A DNA stretch of 64,000 bases from Weissella confusa (GTDB lineage: Bacteria > Bacillota > Bacilli > Lactobacillales > Lactobacillaceae): the NCBI GenBank assembly GCA_016466735.1, contig JAAOED010000002.1:1-64000 (forward strand). Reading direction: 5' to 3'. A program made the position numbers and the translations under genes. Below the pieces are notes generated by a model. That model was given only the letters and a program-made list of their open reading frames with translations, was not told the DNA's origin and searched no databases. Shown piece by piece: positions 18,071 through 25,948 of the stretch (positions are counted from its first letter, which is position 1; each line of letters starts with the position of its first letter).

Positions 18071-19582
18071 TCATGTCGTTTTCACGTTTTTTATGCGTTT
18101 TATTACTTTTTCAAATCTCAATTCACGCAATCTGACGCGTAATTGCTGTACCTGTTTATTCGTTGGCAGACCTTGCCATTCAAATAAGTTTTGTTGGGCA
18201 ACATCTTGTCGATTAGCGTTTGAAATAACAACATCGATTTCTGAATCATGTTGTGTACTCACCACCACATTATATTCCGGCATCCCCAAAATCATATTGC
18301 TGATTATTTGTCGTGTTCCTGGCAAACCCGGTAAATCCACCTCCAACCTAATCGGGGGAAATAACCGTTCTTTTTGGCACAACAAACAAATTAACATCGA
18401 TAATGTCATATACAACGCGTTGTTAATCATTCCTTCCTCCATCGCGATGGACATTCTAAATTTGTCGATAATCCGTCCCACAATATAATCAATTTCTGGA
18501 AACCCTTCCTTAACGGTGGCTTTGTCATATTCACTGAATCTAACATCATACTTAGCTGACAACTGGATTAATTTAGGCGTTAAGTAGTGACGCAAACGAT
18601 TGATTTGTGTGTTAGAAAATGCGAAGTCACTCAACGCTTTCACTTCATCAGTTACCACTTCCACCAACCTGTCTTGTTGTCGAGTCAGGTCATCAGTTAC
18701 ACATAAATATTCGTCGGCGTCCGCAAAAATGCCCAGCGCATACAGAAAGACTAAAAAATGGCGCGACTCTGCTTGCGCTACGTCGGCACTGATGCCAATT
18801 TGACTAATTAATTGGTTCATTAATCGTTGCACGATGACCTTACTGCTGCCCGTCAAGCGTTCATTATCCTGCAGTATCTCATCCACCCATTCAACCGACG
18901 TGAAATGACACTTTTTTACCCGCAAAAATAAAACGCCTAGATAAATTTTAATTTCCTGAATAGCAGATATTTGCAAGGCCCCCATCACAGCTACCTCTTT
19001 GTATAACCAGCTCATCGTTTCTGCAATCATCTTTTCAGTATCAGTGTCAAAAGGGGTATTCTTCTCACACCAATATGTTCTAAAAAGATCAACAAACATT
19101 AATCGCAAGCGGGACTCCGAACGTGCTTTTAGGTGATAGTCATTTGACACCACCACATTATATTTCGCTAGGTTTTTTTCGAGCATAACTTTCGTGTTTC
19201 TGGCTGTCCCCACTGCACAAAGATAATGTTCTGCAAAATACGTATACGAGTGCATCGTTTCATTCAACATACTAATTAGCATCTGCCAACTAGCTGTACG
19301 ATGAAAGTACTGGGCAGCCAGTGCTTCAACATTAATTTGTCTGACCGAAACTAGCGTCACAATCCGTCTATCTGAACTCAGTATCAGTAGATTTTGATGG
19401 TCTTTATAAAAATCTTGCAAATCAATGGCTACTTCTTCAATGACACTCAACACTAGGTACTTCGACCATCTCAGTTGACGCATCAAATCGGAAATTAGGC
19501 TGGTTTGATTTTCATTAGCAATCAGTATGTTTAACAGCTGTATTTTTTCATACTCTCGTTTACCAAAAATCCACTCAATCAT
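18071..19582 (-). CDS. Mga-like helix-turn-helix transcriptional regulator
   Basis: This 503-residue protein starts MIEWIFGKREYEKIQLLNIL and continues with two N-terminal HTH-like segments and a long helical region. That layout resembles Mga/AtxA-type regulators with PRD-like domains. It is a distant paralogue of the product at 25949-27454 (MEWLLGKKEVRKVALVSYF). No kinase, sensor or membrane segment is seen. The ATG at 19582 has GGGGAG eight bases upstream. It sits 188 bp upstream of oppA in the same orientation, so control of peptide uptake is a reasonable guess only. A weak AAAATGAG hairpin follows its stop. Confidence 0.7.
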   Translation of the reverse strand: MIEWIFGKREYEKIQLLNILIANENQTSLISDLMRQLRWSKYLVLSVIEEVAIDLQDFYKDHQNLLILSSDRRIVTLVSVRQINVEALAAQYFHRTASWQMLISMLNETMHSYTYFAEHYLCAVGTARNTKVMLEKNLAKYNVVVSNDYHLKARSESRLRLMFVDLFRTYWCEKNTPFDTDTEKMIAETMSWLYKEVAVMGALQISAIQEIKIYLGVLFLRVKKCHFTSVEWVDEILQDNERLTGSSKVIVQRLMNQLISQIGISADVAQAESRHFLVFLYALGIFADADEYLCVTDDLTRQQDRLVEVVTDEVKALSDFAFSNTQINRLRHYLTPKLIQLSAKYDVRFSEYDKATVKEGFPEIDYIVGRIIDKFRMSIAMEEGMINNALYMTLSMLICLLCQKERLFPPIRLEVDLPGLPGTRQIISNMILGMPEYNVVVSTQHDSEIDVVISNANRQDVAQQNLFEWQGLPTNKQVQQLRVRLRELRFEKVIKRIKNVKTT

Positions 19583-19707
19583 CTGTCTACTCCCCAAATC
19601 TACATTGTCTTGTATTAATAGAATAACGACGTCATCTGCCTGTTTAAGACAGTTTCCTTTTCTGAAAAGACGTTATTAAATTGAATGACAAATTTTTGGG
19701 CAATAAA

Positions 19708-19731
19708 AAAGCCGTTCAAACGAACGGCTTT
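19708..19731 (-). terminator. Intrinsic terminator of nupC-iunH operon
   Basis: A 10-bp perfect stem AAAGCCGTTC/GAACGGCTTT with a 4-nt loop is followed on the minus strand by TTTATTG. It lies 12 bp after the last hydrolase gene. Confidence 0.85.
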
Positions 19732-19742
19732 ATCAGCTTAAA

Positions 19743-20687
19743 TTAACGCAATGCAATTGCCATGTAGTTCATGAAGCGTTCCAAGTAAAATGGCGCATCA
19801 ACTGCAACAGCTGCATATGTGTTCTTGACTGGATCTGTTAAACGACTCAAATCACCAATCGTGCGACCATCTTCATGGTCAACACGCATGTTAAGCGGTA
19901 GCAAGGTTACCAAGTTTGGGTCAACCGCTACACCAACAGCCAATGGATCGTGTAATGCTGCTCCTGCCTTGTTAATATCCAAGTTGTAGTAAGCATCAAT
20001 GTAATAATCCATGATGTCAGCGTAGGCACGTCCCTTTTCGGTACCCAAGTCACGCCATTGTTGCGTTTCCTTCTTTGTAAGCAAAGTTTGCAACGTGACG
20101 TCTAGTCCAACCATCACCAAGTGCTTGGCATTCTTGAAAACATAATCGGCGGCTTCAGCATCTTGATTAATATTTGCTTCAGTATAAGGGGTTACGTTAC
20201 CAGGTACTGTTAGCGCACCGCCCATAATCGTGATATTTCCAATCAACTCAGCAATTTCAGGATCCTTCTTGAATGCCAAGGCCAAGTTAGTCAAAGGACC
20301 AGTTGGCACGATAACCAAGTTCTCTGCATATTCGTGAGCGGCTTCAATAAGGAAGTCGACAGCAGATTGATTTTCGATTGGGCGCTTTGGTTCAGGCAAA
20401 ACGACGTTATCGACACCATTGTCACCGTGGATGTCCTTTGAGACTTGCATCGCCTCGAAGCTATTCGTGTTCAATGAGTGATCCACCCCGCGGAAGACTG
20501 GCACGTCCGTTGCTCCCAACAACTCCAACAACTTCAAGCTGTTTACAGACGTAATGTCTTGTACGTTGTTTCCGTATGATGACGTGATTCCAATCAAATC
20601 TGCATCAGGCGTTGCCAATGCATAAGCCAAAGCCAAGGCGTCATCAACGCCTGCATCCAAGTCCAAAATCATCTTCTTTTGAGCCAT
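19743..20687 (-). CDS. Inosine-uridine preferring nucleoside hydrolase (copy 1)
   Basis: This 314-residue member of the IUNH family hydrolyses N-ribosides to base and ribose. The calcium-binding motif is DLDAGVDDALAL, with Ala where the family usually has Pro. The substrate region VPTGPLTNLALA and the C-terminal HDPLAVGVAVDP are intact. The ribosome site is GAGGAG. It is the third gene of nupC-hydrolase-hydrolase, 42 bp after its paralogue. The two copies differ enough to suggest different base preferences. Confidence 0.9.
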   Translation of the reverse strand: MAQKKMILDLDAGVDDALALAYALATPDADLIGITSSYGNNVQDITSVNSLKLLELLGATDVPVFRGVDHSLNTNSFEAMQVSKDIHGDNGVDNVVLPEPKRPIENQSAVDFLIEAAHEYAENLVIVPTGPLTNLALAFKKDPEIAELIGNITIMGGALTVPGNVTPYTEANINQDAEAADYVFKNAKHLVMVGLDVTLQTLLTKKETQQWRDLGTEKGRAYADIMDYYIDAYYNLDINKAGAALHDPLAVGVAVDPNLVTLLPLNMRVDHEDGRTIGDLSRLTDPVKNTYAAVAVDAPFYLERFMNYMAIALR

Positions 20688-20729
20688 TTTTCCATTCTCC
20701 TCTATATATACAAGTTTTGTTATTTTATT

Positions 20730-21647
20730 TTAAGCATTCATTTGTTGCACTTGTGCCAAGAACCACTCGTTGAATCGTTCGGCGTCCACATCGACACCAA
20801 TCGTTGCATTCACGAAGTCATTTGCGTGCCAACGGTGCTGGAAATCCCAAACCGTTGCGCCGGCTGCTGGTCCTTCAGTAACAACGTCAACGGCACCATC
20901 TTTAACAGTCATACATGATGGATCAACCGCATAAAGGATTGTGTTCACATCGTGCATTGGCTTACCACCTTCATGAACATCACCATAAGCCGTAATAATA
21001 TGGCTCAGCATATTACCAGCCTTACCCATTTGCGTGATGGCTGCCATTGTTTCTGGTGTAATCAACGCCTGCAAAGTCACGTCCAGGCCAATCATGGTTT
21101 TCTTAACCGGCGCTTCCATGACAATCTTAGCTGCGTCTGGGTCCGTAAAGATATTAAATTCAGCAACTGATGAGACATTTCCGCCCGAAACCGAACCACC
21201 CATCAAAATGACCTCATCAATGTTGACCAAATCAAATGGATAATTTTGGAACAGCGTCGCAACATTTGTGTAGGCACCCGTCGCAATCAGCGTCACTGGT
21301 TGTGAACTGGTTTGCAACACTTTGTGCATGGCAGTCACGGCATCATCATCAATTGGATTAATCGTAGGTTCTGGGAAATCATATCCCGGCATCCCCGACT
21401 CACCGTGAATGTTTGCTGCATCTGCGAACGCCTTCTTCAATGGCTTAGATGCACCGGCCGCAACCGGGATGTCTTCACGATGGAAAAATTCAAGCAACTT
21501 CAATGCATTTTTTGTCGTCTTATCAACTGACACATTTCCAGCAACAGTGGTGATAAGTGACACGTTCAACTCAGGGTGATTGACAGCAACTGCAATCGCA
21601 GCGGCATCATCAATTCCTGGATCCATATCTAAGATAACCTGACGCAT
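20730..21647 (-). CDS. Inosine-uridine preferring nucleoside hydrolase (copy 2)
   Basis: This 305-residue IUNH protein has the canonical DMDPGIDDAAAIA metal-binding motif, the ATGAYTNVATLF loop and MHDVNTILYAVDP near the C-terminus. It releases ribose from imported nucleosides. The AGAGGT site is eight bases before ATG. It begins 13 bp after nupC, consistent with one transcript. The released ribose would enter the RbsK/RpiA route encoded at 28545-30186. Confidence 0.92.
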   Translation of the reverse strand: MRQVILDMDPGIDDAAAIAVAVNHPELNVSLITTVAGNVSVDKTTKNALKLLEFFHREDIPVAAGASKPLKKAFADAANIHGESGMPGYDFPEPTINPIDDDAVTAMHKVLQTSSQPVTLIATGAYTNVATLFQNYPFDLVNIDEVILMGGSVSGGNVSSVAEFNIFTDPDAAKIVMEAPVKKTMIGLDVTLQALITPETMAAITQMGKAGNMLSHIITAYGDVHEGGKPMHDVNTILYAVDPSCMTVKDGAVDVVTEGPAAGATVWDFQHRWHANDFVNATIGVDVDAERFNEWFLAQVQQMNA

Positions 21648-21660
21648 GATTTTTTACCTC

Positions 21661-22887
21661 TTACCAAACAAAGATTCCAGCTGTAGCAGCAGCTAGCAAT
21701 GAAACCAAAACACCTGAAAGCATCAAGTATCCAGCTTGAGAACTAATCAAATCGTTAACCTTCTTACCAGTCAATCCCTTGAAGGCCCCGATAATCATAC
21801 CTAGCGTTCCGAAGTTGGCAAAACTTGTTAGGAACACCGCCGTAACAGCCACTGCGTGTGGGTTGTGGAACAAACCAGTTCCGGCCATGATTGACTTTGA
21901 AATTTGACCCATAACAACGAATTCGTTCGTTACCAACTTCAATCCCATCAATTGAGACAAGTTGAAGGCGTCGGCTGGGTTAAATCCTAGCAACCAAGCG
22001 AATGGGAACATTACAACACCGATGATCTTCTCCAACGTCAACCAGTGGAAACCAGTCAAGCCTAGCAATTGGTCAATCAACGCTGCCAATCCAACGAAGG
22101 CAATAACCGTAGCCGTGATAATCAAAATCAACTTACCAGCACCCAAGATTGAGTTTGACAAGAATGAGAAGAATGGCTCGCGTTGGTGTCCTTCTTCAGT
22201 ACTTTCGTTAACGATAACATCCTCTGATGGATCCAATTGCACTGGATTCAAGATTGCTGTGAAGACGATTGAAGCCAAGATGTTCAATGGCACGGCCATC
22301 AAAACGTATTGTCCAGGAATCATCTTCGTGTAAGCACCAAGAACTGAAGCCGTCACACAGCTCATTGACATCATGGCCAACGTCAAATTACGTTGTGCTG
22401 ACATGCGGTTCAATTGTGCCTTTGAGACAGCCAAAACTTCAGTGTTACCGAGGAACATCATCTCAACTGAGAAGAATGCTTCAAACTTTGGTTGACGCGT
22501 GATGAATGACAAACCACGTCCAACCCACTTGATAATCCATGGTAGAACACCGATGTAAGTCAAGATGTCAAACATTGGCACAACCAACAAGATTGGTAGC
22601 AATGCTGACGTTACGAAGTTTGGTCCACCGTGGTTAGCGGTTAGCCAATCTGGCAATGCAAATGCGATTCCTTGGTTCGCAACGGCGATCAACCATGCGA
22701 AGCCACTTGCAGCACCCTTGATGATGTCTTGACCAATCGTGAACTTGTTAAAGAACCAAGCCAATACCAACATCAACCCAACGATTGTTAGAACGGAACG
22801 CCAGTCAATGGCCTTCTTATCCATAGAGAACAAGTACGCAATTCCGATAAGAATTGGAATAGCGATGATGTTAACAATCAAAAACAT
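21661..22887 (-). CDS. nupC: Concentrative nucleoside transporter (CNT/NupC family)
   Basis: This 408-residue membrane protein has about ten hydrophobic segments. It carries CNT signatures: GNTEVLAVSKAQLNRMSAQRN in the first half and GLKLVTNEFVVMGQ plus LTSFANFGTLGMIIGAFKGL in the second. It imports nucleosides with protons or sodium ions. It is the first gene of a three-gene operon with two nucleoside hydrolases. GGGGG lies seven bases before ATG. A promoter TTCACA-16-TATAGT on the minus strand is overlapped by LacI-type operators (22946-22976). Confidence 0.93.
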   Translation of the reverse strand: MFLIVNIIAIPILIGIAYLFSMDKKAIDWRSVLTIVGLMLVLAWFFNKFTIGQDIIKGAASGFAWLIAVANQGIAFALPDWLTANHGGPNFVTSALLPILLVVPMFDILTYIGVLPWIIKWVGRGLSFITRQPKFEAFFSVEMMFLGNTEVLAVSKAQLNRMSAQRNLTLAMMSMSCVTASVLGAYTKMIPGQYVLMAVPLNILASIVFTAILNPVQLDPSEDVIVNESTEEGHQREPFFSFLSNSILGAGKLILIITATVIAFVGLAALIDQLLGLTGFHWLTLEKIIGVVMFPFAWLLGFNPADAFNLSQLMGLKLVTNEFVVMGQISKSIMAGTGLFHNPHAVAVTAVFLTSFANFGTLGMIIGAFKGLTGKKVNDLISSQAGYLMLSGVLVSLLAAATAGIFVW

Positions 22888-22945
22888 AACGATACCCCCA
22901 ATAAAGATAAATTATTTTACAATCACTATATTTCGTGTACAATTC

Positions 22946-22976
22946 TTGTGAAACGTTTTTGTAAATCGTTTTACAA
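22946..22976 (-). promoter_or_regulatory. Tandem LacI-type operators at the nupC promoter
   Basis: TTGTAAATCGTTTTACAA (22959-22976) is a near-perfect palindrome. A weaker site TTGTGAAACGTTTTTGTA (22946-22963) overlaps it, with centres exactly 13 bp apart. The same double arrangement is found before rbsK (30231-30261). The sites cover or abut the -35 of the nupC promoter. The likely ligand is the LacI-family regulator at 30394-31395. Confidence 0.7.
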
Positions 22977-23005
22977 GTAATAATGTAACATGCTTCACAA
23001 GATTT

Positions 23006-23019
23006 AGAAAGCGTTTACA
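23006..23019 (-). promoter_or_regulatory. Putative CcpA cre site between nupC and the divergent gene
   Basis: The minus strand reads TGTAAACGCTTTCT, which fits the cre core TGNAANCGNWNNCW. It lies between divergent promoters, about 120 bp upstream of nupC and 110 bp upstream of the plus-strand transporter gene. Confidence 0.5.
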
Positions 23020-23130
23020 CTCGGTTTTTTCGAAATAAAGGAGATTTTTGCATGATATGCACATCTTGACTGTCGTTTTTGAAAATTCCAATGTCGCTCT
23101 GTCACTAACCAGAATAAAAAAGGAGACATT

Positions 23131-24019
23131 ATGTTCTATCTTATTGGCATCTTATCTGGATTGATGCTAGCTGTTCAAAATCCATTTAATTCAAACTTTG
23201 GTAAGGAATTATCGTCGCCAATTGCCGGTGGCTTCATGGTTTATATTATCGGGACCATCGAATTCCTATTATTGTTGCTTGTTACCCGTGCTAACGTGAG
23301 TGGCATTTTGTCGCTTGGAATCGGCCACGGTAATATTTGGTTGCTTGGTGGCGTTTTGGGAGCAGCATTCATTACCAGTATCATTATCTTGTTCCCTATT
23401 TTGGGGCCAATCAATGCTGTTATTTATCCAACCCTTGGTCAAATCTTCTCTGGTCTAATCTATGATTGGACAGGTGCCTTTGGTTCGCATCAAGTACCAG
23501 TTAAGGTCATCGCGATTATCGGCGTCGTTCTACTATTAGTCGGCGTCTTCCTAACGTCTTATGAAAAGAGCTCGCCAACTAACGACCCTAAGGCAAATAT
23601 TTGGCAAATCATCTGGGCATTGATTGCTGGTGCCCTTTCAACAACTCAAGGTTTGTTTAACGGCCAATTATCCGCCATTGTTAAAAACGCTTCTGGTGCT
23701 TCATTTATCGCCTTCCTAATGGTTGATTGTTGTGATCGCCACAAAGTCATTGCATAAGGACACAATACCAGCTGGTCTAACTTCGTTCACCGGTTGGGTC
23801 GCCTCAACGCTAGGCGCTGCTTACGTGCTAATTATGACTATCTTGATGCCTGCCCTTGGTGCCGGACTCACAATCGGTCTTTCACTTGTCGGTGTGATGG
23901 TGGGATAAGCATTGGTTGAACAACTTGGCCTATTCGGTGTCGTTAAAAAGAGCGTGACCGTCCGTAAAATTATTGGGATTTTACTTTTCATCTGCGGTGT
24001 CGTCCTTACCAAGATGTAA
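23131..24019 (+). pseudogene. Disrupted DMT (YdcZ/DUF606-type) transporter gene
   Basis: The first frame (23131-23757, AGGAG five bases before ATG) encodes a hydrophobic YdcZ/DUF606-like transporter up to about residue 198 (SFIAFLMV). Homologous sequence then continues in another frame (IVVIATKSLHKDTIPAGL), so an indel lies near 23722-23730. A second lesion is a TAA at 23906-23908 within GVMVG-stop-ALVEQLGLFG, where CAA for Gln would restore the frame. The natural stop is at 24017-24019. Two independent lesions argue for real decay rather than a single sequencing error. The divergent position to nupC suggests a former role in ribose or nucleoside export or import. Confidence 0.85.
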
Positions 24020-24175
24020 TTCCTCCCAAATACGATTGTTATGACGTTTAATGTTGTTACTGACGTTATGATACTCATGTTGGTTATAACCAACGCCCAT
24101 TTTATATAGTGATGTCGTACTTCTTTACAAAGTGTTTTCTTATCACCCTTTAAGACATCACACCCACATATTCCA

Positions 24176-24211
24176 AAAAGCATCCGCCCCCTGTACTGCG
24201 GGTGCTTTTTT
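24176..24211 (+). terminator. Terminator of the broken transporter gene
   Basis: The imperfect stem AAAAGCATCCGC / GCGGGTGCTTTT has an 11-nt loop and runs into T6 on the plus strand. Confidence 0.75.
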
Positions 24212-24221
24212 GTTTTGAAAG

Positions 24222-24274
24222 TTTGTTTGTGGTTTGTGTCGTCCCATGCCTCGACGCACACAAATAACCGCAAA
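24222..24274. repeat. Minimal copy of the palindromic repeat family
   Basis: GTTTGTGGTTTGTGTCGTCC is joined almost directly to CATGCCTCGACGC. In other loci these two flanks sit on either side of a hairpin of about 190 bp. Here the core is absent and the flanks themselves pair (GGTTTGTGTCGT with ACGCACACAAATAACC). It looks like an empty or deleted element. Confidence 0.55.
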
Positions 24275-24279
24275 CAAAA

Positions 24280-24303
24280 AATGGCCAACCGAAGTCGACC
24301 ATT
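24280..24303 (-). terminator. Intrinsic terminator of an unknown minus-strand transcript
   Basis: The stem AATGGTCGAC/GTTGGCCATT (minus strand, with G-U pairs) has a TTCG tetraloop and is followed by TTTTTTG. It implies a transcript arriving from 24304-24820, where the only gene-like object is the small ORF at 24688-24819. Confidence 0.7.
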
Positions 24304-24687
24304 CAGACAAAAATAAAATAAACCCTCATGAAATATACCAGTGGGTAAGTATACTTGCATATAGAGAGAAAGAGAGAGGTGCGTATTAGCCGCGAAAGCC
24401 AATCCGCAACACCATATGCGCCGAAAGTCACACATGATGTGAAACTATGCTCAGTTCTATAAAAGAGCGACGTAGATTTATTACCACACTTCGATTGTAA
24501 GTGATAGGGTAACCAACCATGTGGCGAATGTGCCGTGTATTCACGCGATTTTAATAGAGGTACAAACACATTCTTCATATATCTACGGTTGTTATTTTAA
24601 ACCAGATATATCATGCTTAATGCATTATTTCTTTATTTGGAGTATCTTTCGTTAACAATCATATTCATTATGTTATTAACGTAAAAA

Positions 24688-24819
24688 TCACGCCTCATGT
24701 TTGTTATTTTCTACCGAGTCCTTGTTAAGATGATTTGCTGCAATATGTTCTACCGCATTGGGATTTGCGCCGATCAAGGTCATATATCTCGCGTATTCGT
24801 CATCTGTTAATTTAAGCAC
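24688..24819 (-). CDS. Possible 43-residue protein, unknown function
   Basis: A GTG codon at 24819 has an ideal AAGGAG ribosome site eight bases upstream and opens a 43-residue frame starting MLKLTDDEYARYMTLIGA. The product is acidic, has no membrane segment, and ends in a charged tail (SVENNKHEA). The frame is open upstream to a GTG at 24954, but that extension has no ribosome site. The stretch 24304-24687 downstream has only a poor 91-codon frame and ends at the terminator 24280-24303. The stretch 24820-25287 has no convincing gene. It contains a plus-strand terminator-like hairpin and AT-rich sequence. Confidence 0.4.
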   Translation of the reverse strand: MLKLTDDEYARYMTLIGANPNAVEHIAANHLNKDSVENNKHEA

Positions 24820-25079
24820 CGCTATATCTCCTTCTAATTCAGAATAGATAGATAGTAGCACCCTACTAAAACAGGCATCAGATAAATTCAGTTTTGTGGA
24901 GGTGATATCGTGCGCAATTCGTCCGTTTTCGCATTTTTTGCATCCATGGCCCACATCTGTTCCACTTTAAAGGCAAGGTCAACATGCAGACAATTTAACG
25001 CAGTATAGTTAAACACGTAATTAAGTGTGCGTACTTAATTACACACTCCTATAAGTAGACGGTTGTCTATTTTCGTTTT

Positions 25080-25112
25080 CTCAGTATCATTCGCTCAATG
25101 CTGAGTTTTTTT
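25080..25112 (+). terminator. Terminator-like hairpin on the plus strand
   Basis: CTCAG at 25080 pairs with CTGAG at 25101 around an imperfect middle, followed by T7. No plus-strand gene precedes it; it may end a small RNA starting in 24960-25060, but no promoter is convincing. Confidence 0.45.
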
Positions 25113-25287
25113 ATTTATCGCCATATCTATTTACTAATTAAGGGACAAGCCATCTGTCAGATAATGACATGGCGTTATAATGACATCGTACCGTTGGATA
25201 TTACTATACTAAAATTATCGTCTAATTGTTATTGATGAATGCTTTGCTTTTACTAACACCTACTATCACCTATTCAACGATACAACA

Positions 25288-25316
25288 AAAGGCTAGTGCA
25301 CTGTGCACTAGCCTTT
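25288..25316 (-). terminator. Terminator after the Spx-like gene
   Basis: A 13-bp perfect palindrome AAAGGCTAGTGCA/TGCACTAGCCTTT has a 3-nt loop, with T-rich tails on both strands. It is 13 bp beyond the stop at 25330. Confidence 0.85.
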
Positions 25317-25329
25317 CTTTTTATTATCA

Positions 25330-25797
25330 TCACCAACCACAACGTTGCTCACGAACACTGGCTTTCTCATGATTGGTTGTTTCATATGCCTGCATATCAG
25401 CTCGTTGTAGCTCACCCAACGCACAACACAAATCACGATGCCGCTCTGCTTTGGAGATAAACATCTCTAGGTCTATTGACCCAAATTTCGCTTTGACAAC
25501 CTCATTATCATGCCACTGCACAATAATCGGCCCTGTGACTTTATTCGGATTGTTAAATAGCAGTCGCTGTTGTTCACTCGCTGATAAGGCTAATATTTCC
25601 TTATCACGTGTTGCTTTCTTAGACCAAGATAAAATCTCACAGAATTCATCAAATGTCATTGGAAACTCTTCCCTAACGCGAATGACACGATACTTCAGCT
25701 GATGTTGCTGTAAAAACTTCTCAACATGCTTTGCTACTTGTCGTTGTTTACGTGCGCCAACAACGTATAGTTCGACGCCGTCTTCATGTTTCATCAT
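25330..25797 (-). CDS. Spx/ArsC-like protein lacking the N-terminal Cys pair
   Basis: This 155-residue protein has an ArsC/Spx-like order: a beta strand (VELYVVG), helix, KYRVIRVREEFPMTFDEFCEIL resembling the Spx region before the helical insert, then KVTGPIIVQ resembling the Spx LRRPIII segment. The CxxC or single Cys expected after the first strand is absent (GARKQRQV), so classical redox switching is unlikely. The C-terminal 35 residues are charged and Cys-containing. The ATG at 25797 follows GGAGG. Its own terminators lie on both sides. A role as an RNA polymerase-binding regulator is only a family-based guess. Confidence 0.6.
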   Translation of the reverse strand: MMKHEDGVELYVVGARKQRQVAKHVEKFLQQHQLKYRVIRVREEFPMTFDEFCEILSWSKKATRDKEILALSASEQQRLLFNNPNKVTGPIIVQWHDNEVVKAKFGSIDLEMFISKAERHRDLCCALGELQRADMQAYETTNHEKASVREQRCGW

Positions 25798-25916
25798 TGC
25801 ACATCCCCCTCCGTCTTGTTCACTTTTATCGTAAAACAAGCCCTTCGATGAGATTCAAGTTTTGCTTTGTTTCTTGTATCAAAAGAGCACCAATAATGTT
25901 TTTTACGTATACATAA

Positions 25917-25942
25917 AAAGCAGATCAGGCCTAATCTGCTTT
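25917..25942 (-). terminator. Terminator after the Rgg/Mga pair
   Basis: AAAGCAGAT pairs with ATCTGCTTT around a GC-rich middle, with a TTTTTATG tail on the minus strand. It lies just beyond the stop at 25949. Confidence 0.8.
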
Positions 25943-25948
25943 AGTGAG

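Noticed and set aside
23131-23757. Intact 208-residue transporter
   Set aside because: The last residues (DCCDRHKVIA) break a hydrophobic segment, and homologous membrane sequence resumes in another frame, so this is a truncated pseudogene product.
24303-24578. 91-codon minus-strand frame (MKNVFVPLLKSREY...)
   Set aside because: No ribosome site, odd composition and no recognisable domain; it lies in a low-constraint region before a terminator.
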